From Thalassotalea nanhaiensis (GTDB lineage: Bacteria; Pseudomonadota; Gammaproteobacteria; Enterobacterales; Alteromonadaceae): a DNA stretch of 64,000 nucleotides. Location of the stretch: positions 2,604,001 to 2,668,000 of the forward strand of contig NZ_CP134146.1 of assembly GCF_031583575.1 (NCBI RefSeq), written 5' to 3'. Below the pieces are notes generated by a model that had not been told where the DNA came from, made no database searches, and worked only from the letters and a program-made list of their open reading frames with translations. A program made the translations under genes and the position numbers. Shown here one piece after another: positions 61,467 through 64,000 of this stretch (positions within the stretch are counted from its first letter, which is position 1; every line of letters starts with the position of its first letter).

Positions 61467-61545
61467 CGTAGCTTCGCTACTTCGGATACGCTGACGCTTC
61501 GAATACGTTTCACTACGATAATTACTTCGAGATTCGTTACTTAGT
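61467..61545. repeat. Palindromic repeat block related to 40425-40552
   Basis: GTAGC-TTC-GCTAC hairpin near 61470-61482 followed by GATACG, CGAATACG and other pieces of the same family as the block near 40.5 kb. No gene is present. Confidence 0.7.
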
Positions 61546-61584
61546 TAAGAAAGGATTCGGCCCTAGAAAGGAGTTACAAATCTA

Positions 61585-61625
61585 TTGCCGTTTTCAACAA
61601 GGAAGTTGTGTATGCCGTGAACGCA
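61585..61625. repeat. Dispersed repeat copy (second at 22659-22685)
   Basis: TTTTCAACAAGGAAGTTG plus TGTATGCCG matches the block near 22.66 kb at about 25 of 27 positions. Both copies lie in gene-free DNA. Confidence 0.6.
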
Positions 61626-61678
61626 TGGATGCGTCGGAACGGTCCATGACGATTTGCATTCCATCATCCCTGAACTAA

Positions 61679-61702
61679 AAAAGGCTGCAAATGCAGCCTT
61701 TT
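61679..61702 (-). terminator. Rho-independent terminator of ihfA
   Basis: AAAAGGCTGCA, 2-base loop, TGCAGCCTTTT, 21 bases past the stop; T-run on the minus strand. Confidence 0.85.
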
Positions 61703-61722
61703 CAATAAGATAACAATATCCG

Positions 61723-62016
61723 CTAAGAATTGTTCGCTTCTTCAACTCGGTTCTTTAATTTTTGCCCCGGTCTAAAAGTTACAACTTTCCGTGCAGAAAT
61801 AGGAATGTCTTCGCCCGTTTTAGGGTTTCGACCTGGTCGTTCATTTTTAACGCGCAAATCAAAATTACCAAAACCTGATAATTTAACTTGTTCGCCACTT
61901 TCTAAACTTCCTCTTATCTCTTCAAAGAACTCTTCTACCAATAATTTGGCATCTCGTTTACTTAAACCGAGTTCTTCATATAAGTGTTCTGATACTTCTG
62001 CTTTGGTTAGCGCCAT
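61723..62016 (-). CDS. ihfA: Integration host factor alpha subunit
   Basis: 97 residues, the expected size. HU/IHF fold: [19 protein letters not shown], then [25 protein letters not shown] with the DNA-intercalating Pro arm near 65, and [20 protein letters not shown]. It bends DNA as a heterodimer with IHF beta. It lies 4 bases after pheT, the conserved pheST-ihfA order. A good terminator follows. Confidence 0.97.
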   Translation of the reverse strand: MALTKAEVSEHLYEELGLSKRDAKLLVEEFFEEIRGSLESGEQVKLSGFGNFDLRVKNERPGRNPKTGEDIPISARKVVTFRPGQKLKNRVEEANNS

Positions 62017-62020
62017 ATTT

Positions 62021-64000
62021 TTAGTCTCTCAATGATGCGTCAAGTTCGCTTTTTAATGCATCGACCACAGTATTTACGACTTCTGAGATATCTTTATCTT
62101 CAAGTGTTCTCTCGTTATCTTGCAACGTTAATGCTATTGCCAGACTCTTAAAACCGGGTTCGATACCTTTACCTTGGTATACATCAAATAATTCTAGGCT
62201 AACTAAATGATTTGTGCCAACCTTTTCAATGAGTTGTAGCACTTTTTTTGCATTTATTTCATTTTTAACCACTACAGCTATGTCTCGACGGTTAGCCGGG
62301 AACTTAGATATAGCACTCGCTTGTGGTATTTTTTGCTGCAATATTTCACTCTGTAATAATTCAAACGCTAACGTTCGACCATTTAAGCCAAGTTTGCGTT
62401 CAAGCTCAGGATGAATTGTACCCACATAGCCAACTAAAACTTCACCACGATAGATTGCCGCAGTTTGTCCAGGATGAAGCGCTGGAATATCAGCAGCTTT
62501 AAATTCATATGAATTAGCATCGGCGGTTAACGCAAGTAACGCTTCAACATCACCTTTGGCATCAAAAAAGTCTACTGCAGCTTTTTCTAAATTCCAATGC
62601 TCGCCTGTTTTAAGACCGGTAATAACACCAGAAATCATTGCTTCTTGACGAACGCCATTTTCTGCATCGCTATCTGGAACAAAACGTAAGCCACACTCAA
62701 ATAAACGTACGCGGCTTTGTTGACGGTTTTGGTTGTTTACTACTGATTGGATTAAACCAGTCCATAAACTTAATCGCATAACTGACATTTCAGAAGAAAT
62801 TGGGTGCGGTAAAGTCATTACCTCTTCTTCTGGGTGCAATAACGATTGTACTTTTGGGTCAACAAATGAATAGGTAATTGCTTCTTGGTAACCACGAGTA
62901 ACAAGAGTATTACGGAATTTGGCAATGTTCAGTTTTGCTTCTTTATGGCTACGCATTGTAAGCATAGCTTTTGGTGAAACATTAGGAATATTGTTGTAAC
63001 CATATACACGAGCAACTTCTTCAGTTAAGTCTTCTTCAATTGAAATATCAAAACGGTAAGCAGGAACTGTAGCAGTCCATACGTCATCGTTAAATTCAAC
63101 ATTCAATCCTAAACGAGTCAAAATTTCAGTAACTTGCTCAGTTTCAATGTGGATTCCGATACGAGAATCTAATTTATTACGACGCAATGTAACCACGCGA
63201 GGTGCAGGAATGTGTTCTTCGCTGATACCTTCAACTACCGGGCCAGCTTCACCACCAACAATTTCTAGTAATAATGCTGTTGCACGCTCAATGGCTTGAC
63301 GTTGCAATTGTGGGTCAACACCACGCTCATAACGATGAGAAGCATCTGTATGTAAACCGTATTGGCGAGCTTTACCTAAAATAGCAAGTGGAGCAAAGAA
63401 CGCACTTTCTAATAAAATATCAGTAGTCGCTTCAGTTACACCAGAGTCTTGACCACCAAAAATACCAGCCATTGCTAGCGCTTTACTGTTATCAGCAATT
63501 ACCAAGGTTTCTTTAGAAAGCTTAACTTCTGCACCATCTAAAAGAGTTAATTCTTCATTTTCATTGGCAAAGCGAACATTGATTGCACCGTCAATTTTAG
63601 CTAAATCGAACGCATGCATTGGATGCCCAAGCTCTAACAAAACAAAATTAGTTACATCAACTACAGGGTCGATTGAACGCACACCACAACGACGCAGTTT
63701 TTCAACCATCCAAAGAGGTGTAACAGCCTGTGCATTAATATTTTTAATAACACGAGCTAAATATCGAGGACATGCTTGACCTGCTATAATATTTACATCT
63801 AAGGCATCAGTAATCGTTGCTGCTTGCTCAGTAATTTCTACTTCAGTAACAGCGATGTTATTTAAAACTCCAACTTCACGAGCGATACCCTTTATACCTA
63901 GGCAGTCACCACGGTTTGCGGTTAAATCAACATCAATAGTAACATCGTTTAAGTTCAAGTATTCACGTATACACGTACCTATCGGTGCATCTGTAGGTAA
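62021..64000 (-). CDS. pheT: Phenylalanine-tRNA ligase beta subunit, 5' part outside window
   Basis: About 660 residues of a protein usually near 795, open to base 64000 without a start, so the N-terminal part lies outside the window. Visible regions: [20 protein letters not shown] (B1 end), the B3/B4 tRNA-editing segment ([30 protein letters not shown]), [11 protein letters not shown]-type motif [11 protein letters not shown], the core [19 protein letters not shown], and a C-terminal anticodon-binding domain with [13 protein letters not shown]. It charges tRNA-Phe together with PheS. ihfA follows. Confidence 0.97.
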   Translation of the reverse strand, partial: LPTDAPIGTCIREYLNLNDVTIDVDLTANRGDCLGIKGIAREVGVLNNIAVTEVEITEQAATITDALDVNIIAGQACPRYLARVIKNINAQAVTPLWMVEKLRRCGVRSIDPVVDVTNFVLLELGHPMHAFDLAKIDGAINVRFANENEELTLLDGAEVKLSKETLVIADNSKALAMAGIFGGQDSGVTEATTDILLESAFFAPLAILGKARQYGLHTDASHRYERGVDPQLQRQAIERATALLLEIVGGEAGPVVEGISEEHIPAPRVVTLRRNKLDSRIGIHIETEQVTEILTRLGLNVEFNDDVWTATVPAYRFDISIEEDLTEEVARVYGYNNIPNVSPKAMLTMRSHKEAKLNIAKFRNTLVTRGYQEAITYSFVDPKVQSLLHPEEEVMTLPHPISSEMSVMRLSLWTGLIQSVVNNQNRQQSRVRLFECGLRFVPDSDAENGVRQEAMISGVITGLKTGEHWNLEKAAVDFFDAKGDVEALLALTADANSYEFKAADIPALHPGQTAAIYRGEVLVGYVGTIHPELERKLGLNGRTLAFELLQSEILQQKIPQASAISKFPANRRDIAVVVKNEINAKKVLQLIEKVGTNHLVSLELFDVYQGKGIEPGFKSLAIALTLQDNERTLEDKDISEVVNTVVDALKSELDASLRD

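Noticed and set aside
61563-61745. Open frame of 60 codons on the minus strand after ihfA
   Set aside because: It lies across the ihfA terminator and a dispersed repeat, with no ribosome site.

Overview
The window is chromosomal DNA from an AT-rich marine gammaproteobacterium, most likely Colwelliaceae or a close Alteromonadales relative (Colwellia/Thalassotalea type). This is inferred from base composition, protein character and gene order: dnaQ/rnhA divergent with tRNA-Asp behind dnaQ, ackA-pta, an ArsC-like gene before dapE, and pheT-ihfA. I see no prophage, transposase gene, CRISPR array or plasmid gene.

Bases 1-11.5 kb hold a catabolic block read mainly on the minus strand. It contains the N-terminal part of a MalT/LuxR-type ATP-dependent regulator, an acyl-CoA dehydrogenase, an alpha/beta hydrolase, a TonB-dependent receptor, an SCP2-type thiolase, an acyl-CoA synthetase, a saccharopine-dehydrogenase-like reductase and a divergent short-chain dehydrogenase. 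The set suggests uptake, CoA activation and beta-oxidation-like breakdown of a hydrophobic compound. From 11.6 to 19.5 kb are a membrane-bound ToxR/CadC-type regulator with a beta-propeller sensor and a giant secreted subtilase ending in a GlyGly-CTERM anchor. From 20 to 31.3 kb come small envelope proteins, a desaturase fused to its own reductase and ferredoxin, a divergent TetR regulator, a CaiB-type CoA-transferase, two divergent paralogous beta-barrels and a second acyl-CoA dehydrogenase. A palindrome TCACCC-N4-GGGTGA recurs in the control regions of the CoA-metabolism genes in both blocks, so they look like one regulon.

From 31.4 to 32.6 kb is a tRNA-Asp array: four intact genes behind a strong promoter, followed by three degenerate tRNA-like copies that share a foreign anticodon arm; two of these are interrupted by a palindromic element.

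The rest (32.7-64 kb) is mostly core genome: dnaQ, rnhA, a persulfide-dioxygenase-like hydrolase, pta-ackA, a SulA-like SOS gene with two LexA boxes, an RstAB-like two-component system, an MFS pump, xthA, rlmA, yfbV, an ArsC-like gene with dapE and an M15 peptidase, an RND efflux operon with two pumps, tcdA, an orphan Rieske oxygenase, an amino-acid permease, ihfA and the 3' part of pheT. Several dispersed palindromic repeats lie between these genes.
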